Assembly (NCBI RefSeq): GCF_003173735.1
Contig: NZ_CP029551.1
Location: forward strand, 871,001-935,000
Length of the DNA: 64,000 nt
Source: Methylobacterium radiodurans
GTDB lineage: Bacteria > Pseudomonadota > Alphaproteobacteria > Rhizobiales > Beijerinckiaceae
Direction: 5' to 3'
The position numbers were made by a program, and so were the translations under genes. The notes beneath the pieces were generated by a model. The model did not search any database, had not been told where the DNA came from, and saw nothing but the letters and a program-made list of their open reading frames with translations. Numbering within the stretch: position 1 is the first letter of the stretch; the number at the start of each line of letters is the position of its first letter. Positions 25,953 to 35,133 of the stretch are shown one piece after another.

Positions 25953-28814
25953 TTACTCCGCCGCCTTCAGAGACTGGGCGATGCGCGTCAGCGAGAAATC
26001 CTCCTCGTAGAACTTCGCCTGCCAGTCGGAGGGCCGGTTGGTGCGCCGCACCTGCACCGCCGTCACCTTGTACTCGGGGCAGTTGGTCGCCCAGTCCGAG
26101 TAGTCCGTGGTGATGACGTTGGCGCCGGTCTTGGCGTGGTGGAAGGTGGTGTAGACCACGCCCGGCTGCATCCGCTCGGAGACCCGGGCCTTCAGCGCGA
26201 TGTCGCCCGAGCGGCTCTCCAGGGAGACGAGATCGCCGTCCACGATGCCGCGAAGCTCCGCGTCGAAGGGGTGGATCTCCAGCACGTCCTCCTCGTGCCA
26301 GCGCGAATTGTGGGTGCGCCTCGTCTGCGCGCCGACATTGTACTGGGAGAGGATGCGGCCCGTGGTGAGGATGAGCGGGAACTTCGCCCCCGTGCGCTCC
26401 TCGGTCGGCACGAACTCGGTGATCATGAACCGGCCCTTGCCGCGGACGAAGCGGTCCACGTGCATCATAGGGGTGCCGAGCGGCGCCTGCTCGTTGCAGG
26501 GCCACTGCACAGAGCCCAGCTCGTCGAGCTTGGCGTAGGACACGCCAGTGAAGCTCGGGGTGAGCGCCGCGATCTCGTCCATGATCTCGGACGGGTGCGA
26601 GTAGTTCATCGGGTAGCCGAGCGCGTTCGAGAGCAGCACCGTGCCCTCCCAGTCGCCGTAGCCGCCCATCGGGGCCATGACCTTGCGGACGCGCGAGATG
26701 CGGCGCTCGGCGTTGGTGAAGGTGCCGTCCTTCTCCAGGAACGAGGCGCCCGGCAGGAAGACGTGGGCGTACTTGGCGGTCTCGTTCAGGAACAGGTCCT
26801 GCACGACGATGCACTCCATCGCCATCAGGCCGGCGGTGACGTGGTGCGTGTCGGGGTCGGACTGCGCGATGTCCTCGCCCTGGATGTACATGCCCTTGAA
26901 GGCGCCATCGACGGCCTCGTCCAGCATGTTGGTGATGCGCAGTCCCGGCGCGTTGTCGAGCTTGGCGCCCCAGAGGGACTCGAAGCTCTCGCGGGTGGCG
27001 TCGTCCGAGACGTGGCGGTAGCCCGGCAGCTCGTGCGGGAACGAGCCCATGTCGCAGGAGCCCTGCACGTTGTTCTGGCCGCGCAGCGGGTTCACGCCCG
27101 CACCCAGCATGCCGATATTACCGGTGGCCATGGCGATGTTGGCCATGCCCATCACCATGGTCGAGCCCTGGCTGTGCTCGGTGACGCCGAGGCCGTAGTA
27201 GATGCCGGCCGCGCCGCCCTTGGCGTAGAGCCGCGCCGCGCCGCGCACCTGCTCGGGATCGAGCCCGGTGAATTGCTGTTGGTTCTCCGGCGAGTGGCGC
27301 TCGTCGGCGATGAAGCGGGCCCAGGACTCGAACTCGGCCAGATCGCAGCGCTCGCGGACATAGGCCTCGTCGATCAGCCCCTCGGTGACGATGACGTGCG
27401 CCAGCGAGTTGATGAAGGCGACGTTGGAGCCGGGCTTCAGGGGCAGGTGGAAGTCCGCCTTGATGTGGGGCGACTTCACGAGGTCGATCCTGCGCGGGTC
27501 GGCGACGATGAGCTTGGCGCCCTCGCGCAGGCGCTTCTTCATGCGCGAGCCGAAGACCGGGTGGCCGTCGGTCGGGTTGGCGCCGATCACCAGGATCACG
27601 TCGGAATGGGCCACGGAGGCGAAGTCCTGCGTGCCGGCTGAGGTACCCAGCGTCGACATCAGGCCGTAGCCGGTGGGCGAGTGGCAGACGCGGGCGCAGG
27701 TATCGACGTTGTTGTTGCCAAACGCCGCGCGCACGAGCTTCTGGACGAGGTAGGCCTCCTCGTTGGTGCAGCGCGACGAGGTGATGCCGCCGACCGAGTC
27801 CCGGCCGTAGGTGGCCTGGATGCGCTTGAACTCGGAGGCCGCGCGGTCGATCGCCTCCTCCCAGGAGACCTCGCGCCACGGATCCGTGATCTTCTCGCGG
27901 ATCATCGGCTTGGTGATGCGGTCCTTGTGGGTGGCGTAGCCGTAGGCGAAGCGGCCCTTGACGCAGCTATGGCCCTCGTTGGCCTTGCCGCCCTTGTAGG
28001 GCACCATGCGGACGACCCGCTCGCCCTGCATCTCGGCCTTGAACGAGCAGCCGACGCCGCAATAGGCGCAGGTCGTGACCTCCGCGTGCTCGGGCTGGCC
28101 GAACTCGTGGATCGACTTCTCCTGGAGCGTCGCGGTCGGGCAGGCCTGCACGCAGGCGCCGCAGGAGACGCACTCGGACTCGAAGAAGTTCGTGGGACCG
28201 GCAGCGACCCGGCTATCGAAGCCGCGGCCCGCGATGGTCAGCGCGAAGGTGCCCTGCACCTCCTCGCAGGCGCGGACGCAGCGGTTGCAGACGATGCACT
28301 TCGACGGGTCGTAGGTGAAGTAGGGGTTCGACTCGTCCTTGGGCAGGTATTTCTCGGAGGTCGGCCGGACGTGGTTGTCGCCCTCGTAGCCGTAGCGCAC
28401 GTCGCGCAGGCCCACGACGCCGGCCTGGGTCTGCAGCTCGCAATCGCCGTTGGCCGCGCAGGTCAGGCAGTCGAGCGGGTGATCGGAGATGTAGAGCTCC
28501 ATCACGCCCTTGCGGAGTCGCGCGAGCTTGTCCGACTGCGTGTGCACCACCATGCCGTTCTCGGCAGGCGTGGTGCAGGAGGCAGGCGTGCCGCGCCGCC
28601 CCTCGATCTCGACGAGGCAGAGGCGACAGGAGCCGAAGGGCTCCAGCGAGTCCGTGGCGCAGAGCTTCGGGATCTGCGTGCCCGCATTCATCGCGGCCGC
28701 CATCACCGAGGTGCCGGCCGGCACCGTGACGGACATGCCGTCGATGGTCAGCGTCACCGTCTGCTCGTTGACGCGGATCGGCGTGCCGTAGTCGATTTCC
28801 TTGATCAGGCCCAT
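25953..28814 (-). CDS. fdsA: formate dehydrogenase subunit alpha (molybdenum catalytic subunit)
   Basis: 953 residues. N-terminal [2Fe-2S] with C52, C63, C66, C80 (SLEPFGSCRLC), a His/Cys [4Fe-4S] with H112, C116, C119, C125, two ferredoxin-type [4Fe-4S] clusters (CIVCNRCVRAC at 173-183 and CVSCGACVQAC at 215-225), and a MopB domain whose own cluster starts CAYCGVGC (249-256). The Mo-ligand pair is C377-H378 (DTCARVCHSP), the same Cys-His as in Rhodobacter FdsA, so a Cys-ligated bis-MGD enzyme, not selenocysteine. It oxidises formate and passes electrons to FdsB/FdsG and NAD+. The protein is cytosolic. Start ATG 28814. Confidence 0.96.
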   Translation of the reverse strand: MGLIKEIDYGTPIRVNEQTVTLTIDGMSVTVPAGTSVMAAAMNAGTQIPKLCATDSLEPFGSCRLCLVEIEGRRGTPASCTTPAENGMVVHTQSDKLARLRKGVMELYISDHPLDCLTCAANGDCELQTQAGVVGLRDVRYGYEGDNHVRPTSEKYLPKDESNPYFTYDPSKCIVCNRCVRACEEVQGTFALTIAGRGFDSRVAAGPTNFFESECVSCGACVQACPTATLQEKSIHEFGQPEHAEVTTCAYCGVGCSFKAEMQGERVVRMVPYKGGKANEGHSCVKGRFAYGYATHKDRITKPMIREKITDPWREVSWEEAIDRAASEFKRIQATYGRDSVGGITSSRCTNEEAYLVQKLVRAAFGNNNVDTCARVCHSPTGYGLMSTLGTSAGTQDFASVAHSDVILVIGANPTDGHPVFGSRMKKRLREGAKLIVADPRRIDLVKSPHIKADFHLPLKPGSNVAFINSLAHVIVTEGLIDEAYVRERCDLAEFESWARFIADERHSPENQQQFTGLDPEQVRGAARLYAKGGAAGIYYGLGVTEHSQGSTMVMGMANIAMATGNIGMLGAGVNPLRGQNNVQGSCDMGSFPHELPGYRHVSDDATRESFESLWGAKLDNAPGLRITNMLDEAVDGAFKGMYIQGEDIAQSDPDTHHVTAGLMAMECIVVQDLFLNETAKYAHVFLPGASFLEKDGTFTNAERRISRVRKVMAPMGGYGDWEGTVLLSNALGYPMNYSHPSEIMDEIAALTPSFTGVSYAKLDELGSVQWPCNEQAPLGTPMMHVDRFVRGKGRFMITEFVPTEERTGAKFPLILTTGRILSQYNVGAQTRRTHNSRWHEEDVLEIHPFDAELRGIVDGDLVSLESRSGDIALKARVSERMQPGVVYTTFHHAKTGANVITTDYSDWATNCPEYKVTAVQVRRTNRPSDWQAKFYEEDFSLTRIAQSLKAAE

Positions 28815-28824
28815 CGACGCCTCC

Positions 28825-30384
28825 TCACTCGGCCGCGACCGGGAAGTCCCCGGCGCGCCTGAAATCCTCGGGGAAATGGGTGATCGCGCTCATCACGGGC
28901 ATCGGGGTGAGCCCGCCCATGGCGCAGAGCGACCCATCGGTCATGACCTCGCAGAGATCCTCGACCAGCTTCAGGTTCTGGTCCGGCCGGATTCCGGCGA
29001 TCACCTTGTCCATCGTCTCGACGCCGCGGGTCGCGCCGATGCGGCAGGGGGTGCACTTGCCGCACGACTCGGTCGCGCAGAACTCGAAGGCGAAGCGGGC
29101 CTGTTTCGCCATGTCGACGGTGTCGTCGAAGACCACGATGCCGCCGTGGCCGACGAGGCCCTTCTTGGCCGCCATCGCCTCATAGTCGAGGGGCGTGTCG
29201 AGGAGTTCGTCCGGGAAGTAGGCCCCGAGCGGGCCGCCGACCTGCACGGCGCGGACCGGCCGTCCGGAGCGGGTGCCGCCGCCGAAATCCTCGATGACCT
29301 CGCGCAGCGTGATGCCGAACGCCATCTCGATCAGGCCGCCATGCTTGATGTTGCCGGCGAGCTGGATCGGCAGCGTGCCGAGCGAGCGGCCCATGCCGTA
29401 ATCGGCGTAGGCCTTGGCGCCATGCTCCAAGATCCAGGGCACGGCCGTGAAGGTCATCACGTTGTTGACGAGTGTCGGCTTGCCGAGGAAACCCTTCAGC
29501 GCCGGGATCGGGGGCTTGGCCCGCACGATGCCGCGGCGGCCCTCCAGGCTCTCCAAGAGCGAGGTCTCCTCGCCGCAGATATAGGCACCGGCGCCGAGCC
29601 GGACTTCCAGGTGGAAGGTCTTGCCCGAGCCCATGACGTTGTCGCCGAGCACCCCGGCCTTCACGCCGTTGGCGATGGCCTCCTTCAGCGTCTCGAAGGC
29701 CTGCGGGTACTCCGAGCGCAGGTAGATGTAGCCGCGCGTGGCGCCCGTCGCGACGCCCGCGATGGTCATGCCCTCGATGAGGTTGAAGGGGTCGCCCTCC
29801 ATCATCATCCGGTCGGCGAAGGTGCCGGAATCGCCCTCGTCGGCGTTGCAGACCACGTATTTCTGCTCCGCCTTGGCGAGCATCACCGTGTTCCACTTGA
29901 TGCCGGCCGGAAAGCCGGCGCCGCCGCGGCCGCGCAGCCCCGACTCGCGCACCTCGGCGACGATGCCTTCGGCGTCCTTCTTGAGCGCGGCTTCGAGCCC
30001 GCGATAGCCGCCATGCGCCCGGTAATCCTCGACCGAGGCCGGATCGACCACGCCGCAGCGGTGGAAGGTCAGGCGCTGCTGCCGGGCGAGGAACGGGATC
30101 TCCTCGGGTTTGCCGAGGCGCAACGGATGGTCGCCGCCCGTGGTCAGGCCGGCATCGAGCAGCGCGTCGACGTCCTTCAGGGTCACAGGGCCGTAGGCGA
30201 TCCGGCCCTCGGGCGTCTCGACCTCGACCATCGGCTCCAGCCAGAACAGGCCGCGCGAGCCGGTGCGCTTGATGGTGACGTCGAGACCGCGGCGCTCGGC
30301 CCCGGCGAAGAGGGCGCGGGCGACCTTGTTGGCGCCGAGCCCGAGCGCGACGGCGTCGCGCGGAACGGTGATCGTGACGCTCAC
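28825..30384 (-). CDS. fdsB: formate dehydrogenase subunit beta (NADH/FMN subunit)
   Basis: 519 residues from GTG 30384, which forms a GTGA overlap with fdsG. An N-terminal thioredoxin-like domain (residues 1-110) is followed by the FMN/NADH motif GRGGAGFPAGIKWNTV, GDSGTFADRMMMEGDPF, YLRSEYPQAF, GAGAYICGEETSLLESLEGRRG and the [4Fe-4S] ligands ESCGKCTPCRIG. It is homologous to NuoF and gives NAD+ reduction. An upstream in-frame start would add 51 Arg-rich residues and is rejected. Ten bases separate it from fdsA. Confidence 0.95.
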   Translation of the reverse strand: MSVTITVPRDAVALGLGANKVARALFAGAERRGLDVTIKRTGSRGLFWLEPMVEVETPEGRIAYGPVTLKDVDALLDAGLTTGGDHPLRLGKPEEIPFLARQQRLTFHRCGVVDPASVEDYRAHGGYRGLEAALKKDAEGIVAEVRESGLRGRGGAGFPAGIKWNTVMLAKAEQKYVVCNADEGDSGTFADRMMMEGDPFNLIEGMTIAGVATGATRGYIYLRSEYPQAFETLKEAIANGVKAGVLGDNVMGSGKTFHLEVRLGAGAYICGEETSLLESLEGRRGIVRAKPPIPALKGFLGKPTLVNNVMTFTAVPWILEHGAKAYADYGMGRSLGTLPIQLAGNIKHGGLIEMAFGITLREVIEDFGGGTRSGRPVRAVQVGGPLGAYFPDELLDTPLDYEAMAAKKGLVGHGGIVVFDDTVDMAKQARFAFEFCATESCGKCTPCRIGATRGVETMDKVIAGIRPDQNLKLVEDLCEVMTDGSLCAMGGLTPMPVMSAITHFPEDFRRAGDFPVAAE

Positions 30385-30857
30385 TGGCGCACCTCCGTCA
30401 GGGCTGCTTCGAGGGCGTCGGCGGTCAGGTGGGCGACCGGCTCGCCGTCGACGAGGGCGGCGGGACCGTTGGCGCAGAGGCCGAGGCAGTAGACCGGCTC
30501 GACGGTGCAGGAGCCGTCCGCCGTCGTGCCGTGCCACTCAGTGCCGAGCCGCTTGAGGATGTCGGCGTGGAGTTTGTCCGAACCCATCGCCTGGCAGGCC
30601 TCGGCGCGGCAGAGCTTCACCGTGTGGCGACCCGCCGGGTGGGCCCGGAAGTCGTGGTAGAAGGTGATGCAGCCGTGGACCTCGGCGCGCGACAGGTTCA
30701 GCGCGTCGGCGATGAGCGGCACGGCCCCCGCATCGACGTAGCCGAAGGTCTCCTGCAAGGCGTGCAGGATCGGCAGCGTCGCCCCTTCGAGATGGGTGTG
30801 CTCTGCGATGATCCCAGCGGCGCGCGGGGCGCTCCAGGGCTCGAAACGCGGCATCAT
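30381..30857 (-). CDS. fdsG: formate dehydrogenase subunit gamma ([2Fe-2S] NuoE-like)
   Basis: 158 residues, first gene of the operon. LPILHALQETFGYVDAGAVPLIADAL, SRAEVHGCITFYHDFR and the four cluster Cys in KLCRAEACQAMG and VEPVYCLGLCANGPAALVD identify the NuoE/24-kDa family with a thioredoxin-like [2Fe-2S] domain. It relays electrons between FdsA and FdsB. There are two adjacent ATGs (MMPRFEPW); ribosome site TAGGAA. The 246 bases upstream carry the inverted repeat at 30876-30900. Confidence 0.94.
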   Translation of the reverse strand: MMPRFEPWSAPRAAGIIAEHTHLEGATLPILHALQETFGYVDAGAVPLIADALNLSRAEVHGCITFYHDFRAHPAGRHTVKLCRAEACQAMGSDKLHADILKRLGTEWHGTTADGSCTVEPVYCLGLCANGPAALVDGEPVAHLTADALEAALTEVRQ

Positions 30858-30875
30858 TTCCTACCTACATTGTTC

Positions 30876-30900
30876 CTGTTCTAAGGCTCGAGTGGAACAG
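30876..30900 (-). promoter_or_regulatory. candidate LysR operator of the fds operon
   Basis: CTGTTC (30876-30881), 13 bases, GAACAG (30895-30900), 19 bases before the fdsG start. An overlapping pair TGTTCC/GGAACA (30871-30876, 30894-30899) shares the symmetry. Such dyads match LysR-type binding sites and the LysR gene lies at the other end of the cluster. Confidence 0.4.
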
Positions 30901-31103
30901 AAATGCAGGTGGGCTTCAATCAAGCGCTCAGGTGGCCTGACAAAGGACGTCTGTCAGGCTGTAACTCTCCTCCTTGGCTAACGCTCTTGGGGAGGAACGA
31001 GGGGGCGGGCCAGGCGGCCGGGCCGGCGCCGGTGTGCCGGCCTAGGCTTCGCAGCGATGCAATAAAGTGCAGGCCGGGCGTCCAGTTTCCGTCGTGCTGA
31101 CCT

Positions 31104-31757
31104 TCAGAACTCCATGTCGAGTTCTTCGATCTCCTCCGGTTCGTCTGCGGCGGCCTCGATCCATTCCTGCATCAGGGGCCAGCGCAGGATCGTGTCGCGG
31201 TAGGCGCTCGCGCGCGGCGGCAGGCCCACGTCGTAGGTGCGGAAGCGCGTGCAGACAGGGGCGTACATCGCGTCGGCCAGCGTCGGGCGCTCGCCGAACA
31301 GAAAGGGCCCGTCGTAGCGGGCGAGGCAGTCGTCGAAGATCGTCACGATGCGGTCGATGTCGGACCGGGCGCCGTTGAAGATCCGGAAGTTCGGGTGGAA
31401 GGCCTTCAGGTTCATCGGCAGGGCCGAGCGCAGGTTGATGAAGCCCCCGTGCATCTCGCCCGCGATCGAGCGGCAATGAGCGCGGGCCGCCGGATCCTTC
31501 GGCAGGAAGCCCGCTTCCGGGAAGGTCTCGTTGAGGTACTGGGCGATGGCGAGCGTGTCCCAGACCACGATGCCCTCGTGGCGCAGGCGGGGCACGAGGA
31601 AGGACGGCGAGAGATGGAGGAGCTCCGCCCGGCTCGCGGCGTCGTCGCCGGTCAGGATCTCGGTCGTGAAGTCGAGCCCGGCCATCCGGCAGATCAGCCA
31701 GCCGCGCAGCGACCAGGACGAGTAGTTACGACTGGAGATCGTCAGCGTGGCCGTCAT
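31104..31757 (-). CDS. glutathione S-transferase family protein
   Basis: 217 residues from ATG 31757 with ribosome site GGAGG (upstream in-frame residues are not GST-like). The N-terminal thioredoxin-like domain begins TISSRNYSSWSLRGWLICRMAG, with Ser/Tyr near the start as in zeta/beta-like classes, then SPSFLVPRLRHEGIVVWDTLAIAQYLNETFPE (SNAIL/VPxL region) and a helical C-terminal domain with GPFLFGERPTLADAMYAPV. Cytosolic; conjugation to glutathione or glutathione-lyase activity is inferred from family only. Confidence 0.9.
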   Translation of the reverse strand: MTATLTISSRNYSSWSLRGWLICRMAGLDFTTEILTGDDAASRAELLHLSPSFLVPRLRHEGIVVWDTLAIAQYLNETFPEAGFLPKDPAARAHCRSIAGEMHGGFINLRSALPMNLKAFHPNFRIFNGARSDIDRIVTIFDDCLARYDGPFLFGERPTLADAMYAPVCTRFRTYDVGLPPRASAYRDTILRWPLMQEWIEAAADEPEEIEELDMEF

Positions 31758-31967
31758 GAGCGTGCCTCCCGGATGATCGGTTCTTCCGATTCGCTGCATC
31801 CAAGAGTCGTGCCGAAACGGCTTCGTGGGCAAGCGGGGCGGGCGCATTGTGCGCAACTGTCATGGTTTCGAGAGGTCCAGACCTTTCGCGGGTGCAGGGC
31901 AGAGCCCCGGGACTGCGTGCCCCCGCCCCCCTAAGAGAAGAGCCTCAGGCCCTTGGGGATCCCGGGA

Positions 31968-32420
31968 TCAATCCCGCCGCGTCAGTGCCGCGACCTCCGC
32001 CTCCTCGGCGGGGCTCAGGCCCGGCTCCGGCGCGGGCGCCCGGCGGCGGGCGAGCCGCCAGATGCCGAAGCCGCCGAGCAGAATGGCGAGAAGCGGCGTC
32101 GCCCAGAGCAGCAGCGTGTGCAGGCCGAAGACCGGGCGCAGCAGCACGAACTCGCCGTAGCGGCGCACGATGAACTCCTCGGCCTCCCGGTTCGTGTCGC
32201 CGGCCTTCAGCCGGTCGCGCACCAGCACGCGCAGGTCCTTGGCGAGCGGCGCGTCGGAATCGTCGATCGACTGGTTCTGGCAGACAAGGCAGCGCAGGCC
32301 CGCCGAGATCTCGCGGGCGCGGTGTTCGAGCGCGGGATCCGGCAGGACCTCGTTCGGCTGCACGGCGCGCACCGGGCCGGCTGCGAGAAGCGCCGCGAGG
32401 AGGAGGGCCGCGCGCCTCAT
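31968..32420 (-). CDS. ccmH: cytochrome c maturation protein CcmH (CycL)
   Basis: 150 residues: signal peptide (LLLAALLAAGPVRAV), then LRCLVCQNQSIDDSDAPLA with the redox-active C44-x-x-C47, and a C-terminal helix (LLLWATPLLAILLGGFGIWRL). CcmH is the periplasmic thioredoxin-like protein that keeps apocytochrome CxxCH reduced for heme ligation. Start ATG 32420 overlaps ccmF stop by 4 bases. Last gene of the cluster ccmI-E-F-H. Confidence 0.95.
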   Translation of the reverse strand: MRRAALLLAALLAAGPVRAVQPNEVLPDPALEHRAREISAGLRCLVCQNQSIDDSDAPLAKDLRVLVRDRLKAGDTNREAEEFIVRRYGEFVLLRPVFGLHTLLLWATPLLAILLGGFGIWRLARRRAPAPEPGLSPAEEAEVAALTRRD

Positions 32421-34414
32421 TCGGCCGGCACCGCGTTGGGCAGCGGCTTCGCCTTCGCCCGCACCGGAGCGCCAACGCGCATGCGCCGGTCGGTGAGCGA
32501 GACGCCGCCGCCAAGCGCCATGATCACGGCGCCGATCCAGATTAGCAGCACGAAGGGCTTATAGTAGAGCCGCAGGCCGACACCGTCCGGCTGGATCTCG
32601 CCGAGGCTGGCATAGACCTGACTGGCGCCGACCGTGAGCAGGCCCGATTCCGTCACCGCCATCTGCCGGCTCGGGTAGAAGCGCTTGCCGGTATCGACAT
32701 GGCCGACCACGTCGCCCGCCTTGTTGCTGATGGTCAGGAAGGCGGCCGTCTCCTCGTAGTTCGGTCCCGGGCGGGGCGCGACCCGGTCGAGGGTGGCAAC
32801 GTAGGGGCCGGCGGCGATCGTGCCGCCGGGCTTCAGCGTCGCGAGCCCCTCGGTCGCCCAGCCCTGCGCGGCGATGCCCAGCACCGCGACGCCGACGCCC
32901 GCATGGGCCAGAGCGGTGCCCCAGGCCGAGCGCGGCAGGCCGGTGGCGCGCCGCCAGATCAGGCCGGCGCCCCGCACCCGGTTCGCGCCGTAACCGCGGG
33001 CTCGGGCGACGATCTCCAGCACTGAGCCGACGATCAGGTAGGCGCCGACGCCGACGCCGACCGGGGCGAGGACCGGGCCGCCCCAGGTGAGCGCCAGCGC
33101 CGCGAGCCCGACCGCGAGAGCCGCGGCCATCGCGGCGAACAGGCGCTGGCTCGCGGCCAGCACATCGCCGCGCTTCCAGGCCAGCGCCTGCCCGAAGGGC
33201 ACGATCAGCAGGAGCGGGATCGCCAGCGGGATGAAGGTGGCGTTGAAGAAGGGCGGCCCGACCGAGATCTTGTCACCCGCCAGCATCTCCAGGAGCAGCG
33301 GGTAGAGCGTGCCGACGAAGACGGTCGCGCAGGCCGCCACTAGGAACAGGTTGTTGAGCACGAGGCTGCCCTCGCGGGAGATCGGCGCGAACAGGCCGCC
33401 CTGGCGCAGGAGCGGCGCGCGCCACGCGAACAACGTCAGCGAGCCGCCGATGAACAGGATGAGGATCGCGAGGATGAAGACGCCGCGGGTCGGGTCGGTG
33501 GCGAAGGAGTGCACCGAGGTCAGCACGCCCGAGCGCACGATGAAGGTGCCGAGCAGGGAGAGCGAGAAGGTGAGGATGGCGAGGAGCACCGTCCAGACCT
33601 TCAGGGCGTCGCGCTTCTCCATCACGACGGTGGAGTGGAGGAGCGCCGTGCCGGCGATCCAGGGCATCAGCGAAGCGTTCTCGACCGGGTCCCAGAACCA
33701 CCAGCCGCCCCAGCCGAGCTCGTAATAGGCCCAGTACGAGCCCATCGCGATGCCGAGGGTCAGGAAGCTCCAGGCGGTGAGGGTCCAGGGCCGCACGGCG
33801 CGCGCCCAGACCGCGTCGATGCGCCCGTCGATGAGGGCCGCCACCGCGAACGCGAAGGTGATCGAGAAGCCGACATAGCCGACGTAGAGCAGCGGCGGGT
33901 GGATCGCGAGGCCGGGATCCTGCAGCAGCGGGTTGAGGTCGTTGCCCTCGAGAGGGGCCGGCACGGCGCGCGTGAACGGGTTCGAGGTCGTGATCAGGAA
34001 GAGCACGAACACGAAGGTGACGAAGCCCTGCACGCCCAGCGTGTTGGCGCGCAGCACCGGCGGCACGGCGTTGCGGGCCACCGCCACCAGGGCTCCGAAC
34101 AGGGTGAGGATCAGGATCCAGAGGAGCATCGAGCCCTCGTGGTTCCCCCAGACGCCGGACAGCTTGTAGATGAAGGGCTTGGCGGTGTGCGAGTTCTGCA
34201 CCACGTTCAGGACCGAGAAGTCCGAGGTGGCGTGGGCGTAGGTCAGCGCCGCGAAGGCGAAGAGGATGCAGGCGAAGCTGCCGAGGGCTGCCTGCACGGC
34301 GACCTGCCGCAGCGCGGGCTCGCGCGCGCGGGCGGCCCAGAGCGGCATCACCGCCTGGACGAGGGAGAGCGCCAGCGCCAGCGCCAGCGCGAAGTGACCG
34401 GTCTCGACGAGCAC
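32417..34414 (-). CDS. ccmF: heme lyase subunit CcmF (CycK)
   Basis: 665 residues with many membrane helices. The WWD signature WGGWWFWDPVENASLMPW (about residues 234-251) is diagnostic of the heme-handling proteins CcmF/CcmC. The periplasmic His ligands lie in surrounding loops (SHTAKPFIYKLSGVWGNHEGS). It transfers heme from CcmE to apocytochromes with CcmH. It overlaps ccmH by 4 bases and follows ccmE by 29 bases. Confidence 0.96.
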   Translation of the reverse strand: MLVETGHFALALALALSLVQAVMPLWAARAREPALRQVAVQAALGSFACILFAFAALTYAHATSDFSVLNVVQNSHTAKPFIYKLSGVWGNHEGSMLLWILILTLFGALVAVARNAVPPVLRANTLGVQGFVTFVFVLFLITTSNPFTRAVPAPLEGNDLNPLLQDPGLAIHPPLLYVGYVGFSITFAFAVAALIDGRIDAVWARAVRPWTLTAWSFLTLGIAMGSYWAYYELGWGGWWFWDPVENASLMPWIAGTALLHSTVVMEKRDALKVWTVLLAILTFSLSLLGTFIVRSGVLTSVHSFATDPTRGVFILAILILFIGGSLTLFAWRAPLLRQGGLFAPISREGSLVLNNLFLVAACATVFVGTLYPLLLEMLAGDKISVGPPFFNATFIPLAIPLLLIVPFGQALAWKRGDVLAASQRLFAAMAAALAVGLAALALTWGGPVLAPVGVGVGAYLIVGSVLEIVARARGYGANRVRGAGLIWRRATGLPRSAWGTALAHAGVGVAVLGIAAQGWATEGLATLKPGGTIAAGPYVATLDRVAPRPGPNYEETAAFLTISNKAGDVVGHVDTGKRFYPSRQMAVTESGLLTVGASQVYASLGEIQPDGVGLRLYYKPFVLLIWIGAVIMALGGGVSLTDRRMRVGAPVRAKAKPLPNAVPAE

Positions 34415-34443
34415 AGTTCGGGGTGATCCTCTCGCTTCGTCCG

Positions 34444-34962
34444 TTAGCGCTCGCTGCGCGGGCCGAGCGTCTTGTCGGTGGCCGTGGTGGCCTGCGGGGT
34501 AGCCTTCGCGTCCGGAGCAGCCTTGCCGCCCCCCTCCTGCCAGCGCCCCTGCGCCTTGAGCGCGTCGGCGACCTCGCGCGGCATGTAGGATTCGTCGTGC
34601 TTGGCCAGCACGGTGTCGGCCCGGAACAGGCCGCCCGGCTCCAACCGCCCCTCCGCCACCACGCCCTGGCCCTCGCGGAACAGGTCGGGCAGCAGGCCCT
34701 TGTAGTGCACGGGCACCGTCGCGTTGGTGTCGGTGACCACGAAATCGACCGTCTGGTCCGGTCCGCGCCGGACCGAACCCGCCTCGATGAGGCCGCCGAG
34801 GCGGAAGCGCACGCCGGGGCCGACGCCCTGCGCAGCGACCTCCGAGGGCGAGCGGAAGAACACGATCGACCCGCTCATCGCGGTGAGGATCAGGCCGACG
34901 GCGAGGACGAGGACGCCGCCGCAGACGCAGATCAGGACCAGGCGGCGGCTCTTGCGCGTCAC
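34444..34962 (-). CDS. ccmE: periplasmic heme chaperone CcmE (CycJ)
   Basis: 172 residues: N-terminal anchor (LVLICVCGGVLVLAVGLILTA), then the OB-fold heme-binding domain with SPSEV, RFRLGGLIEAGSV, VHYKGLLPDLFREGQGVV and the ligands in VLAKHDESYMP, where H122 covalently binds heme and Y126 is axial. The C-terminal tail (TATDKTLGPRSER) is low complexity. It is the second step of System I cytochrome c maturation. Confidence 0.96.
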   Translation of the reverse strand: MTRKSRRLVLICVCGGVLVLAVGLILTAMSGSIVFFRSPSEVAAQGVGPGVRFRLGGLIEAGSVRRGPDQTVDFVVTDTNATVPVHYKGLLPDLFREGQGVVAEGRLEPGGLFRADTVLAKHDESYMPREVADALKAQGRWQEGGGKAAPDAKATPQATTATDKTLGPRSER

Positions 34963-35133
34963 GACTCCATCCCCTCGCGTGGCCGGGTGCCGGCCGGGCT
35001 CCGACGCCCGGCGCGACCGCGGCCGTTCTCGGTTGCTCCGAACGGTGTCGGCTCCGGGGCCGCCCGGGTCAAGCCCGTGGCCCGGGACCGATTGTCAGGG
35101 GAGAAGCGCCGCCCGGCGCCGGTCGGCCGCCGG

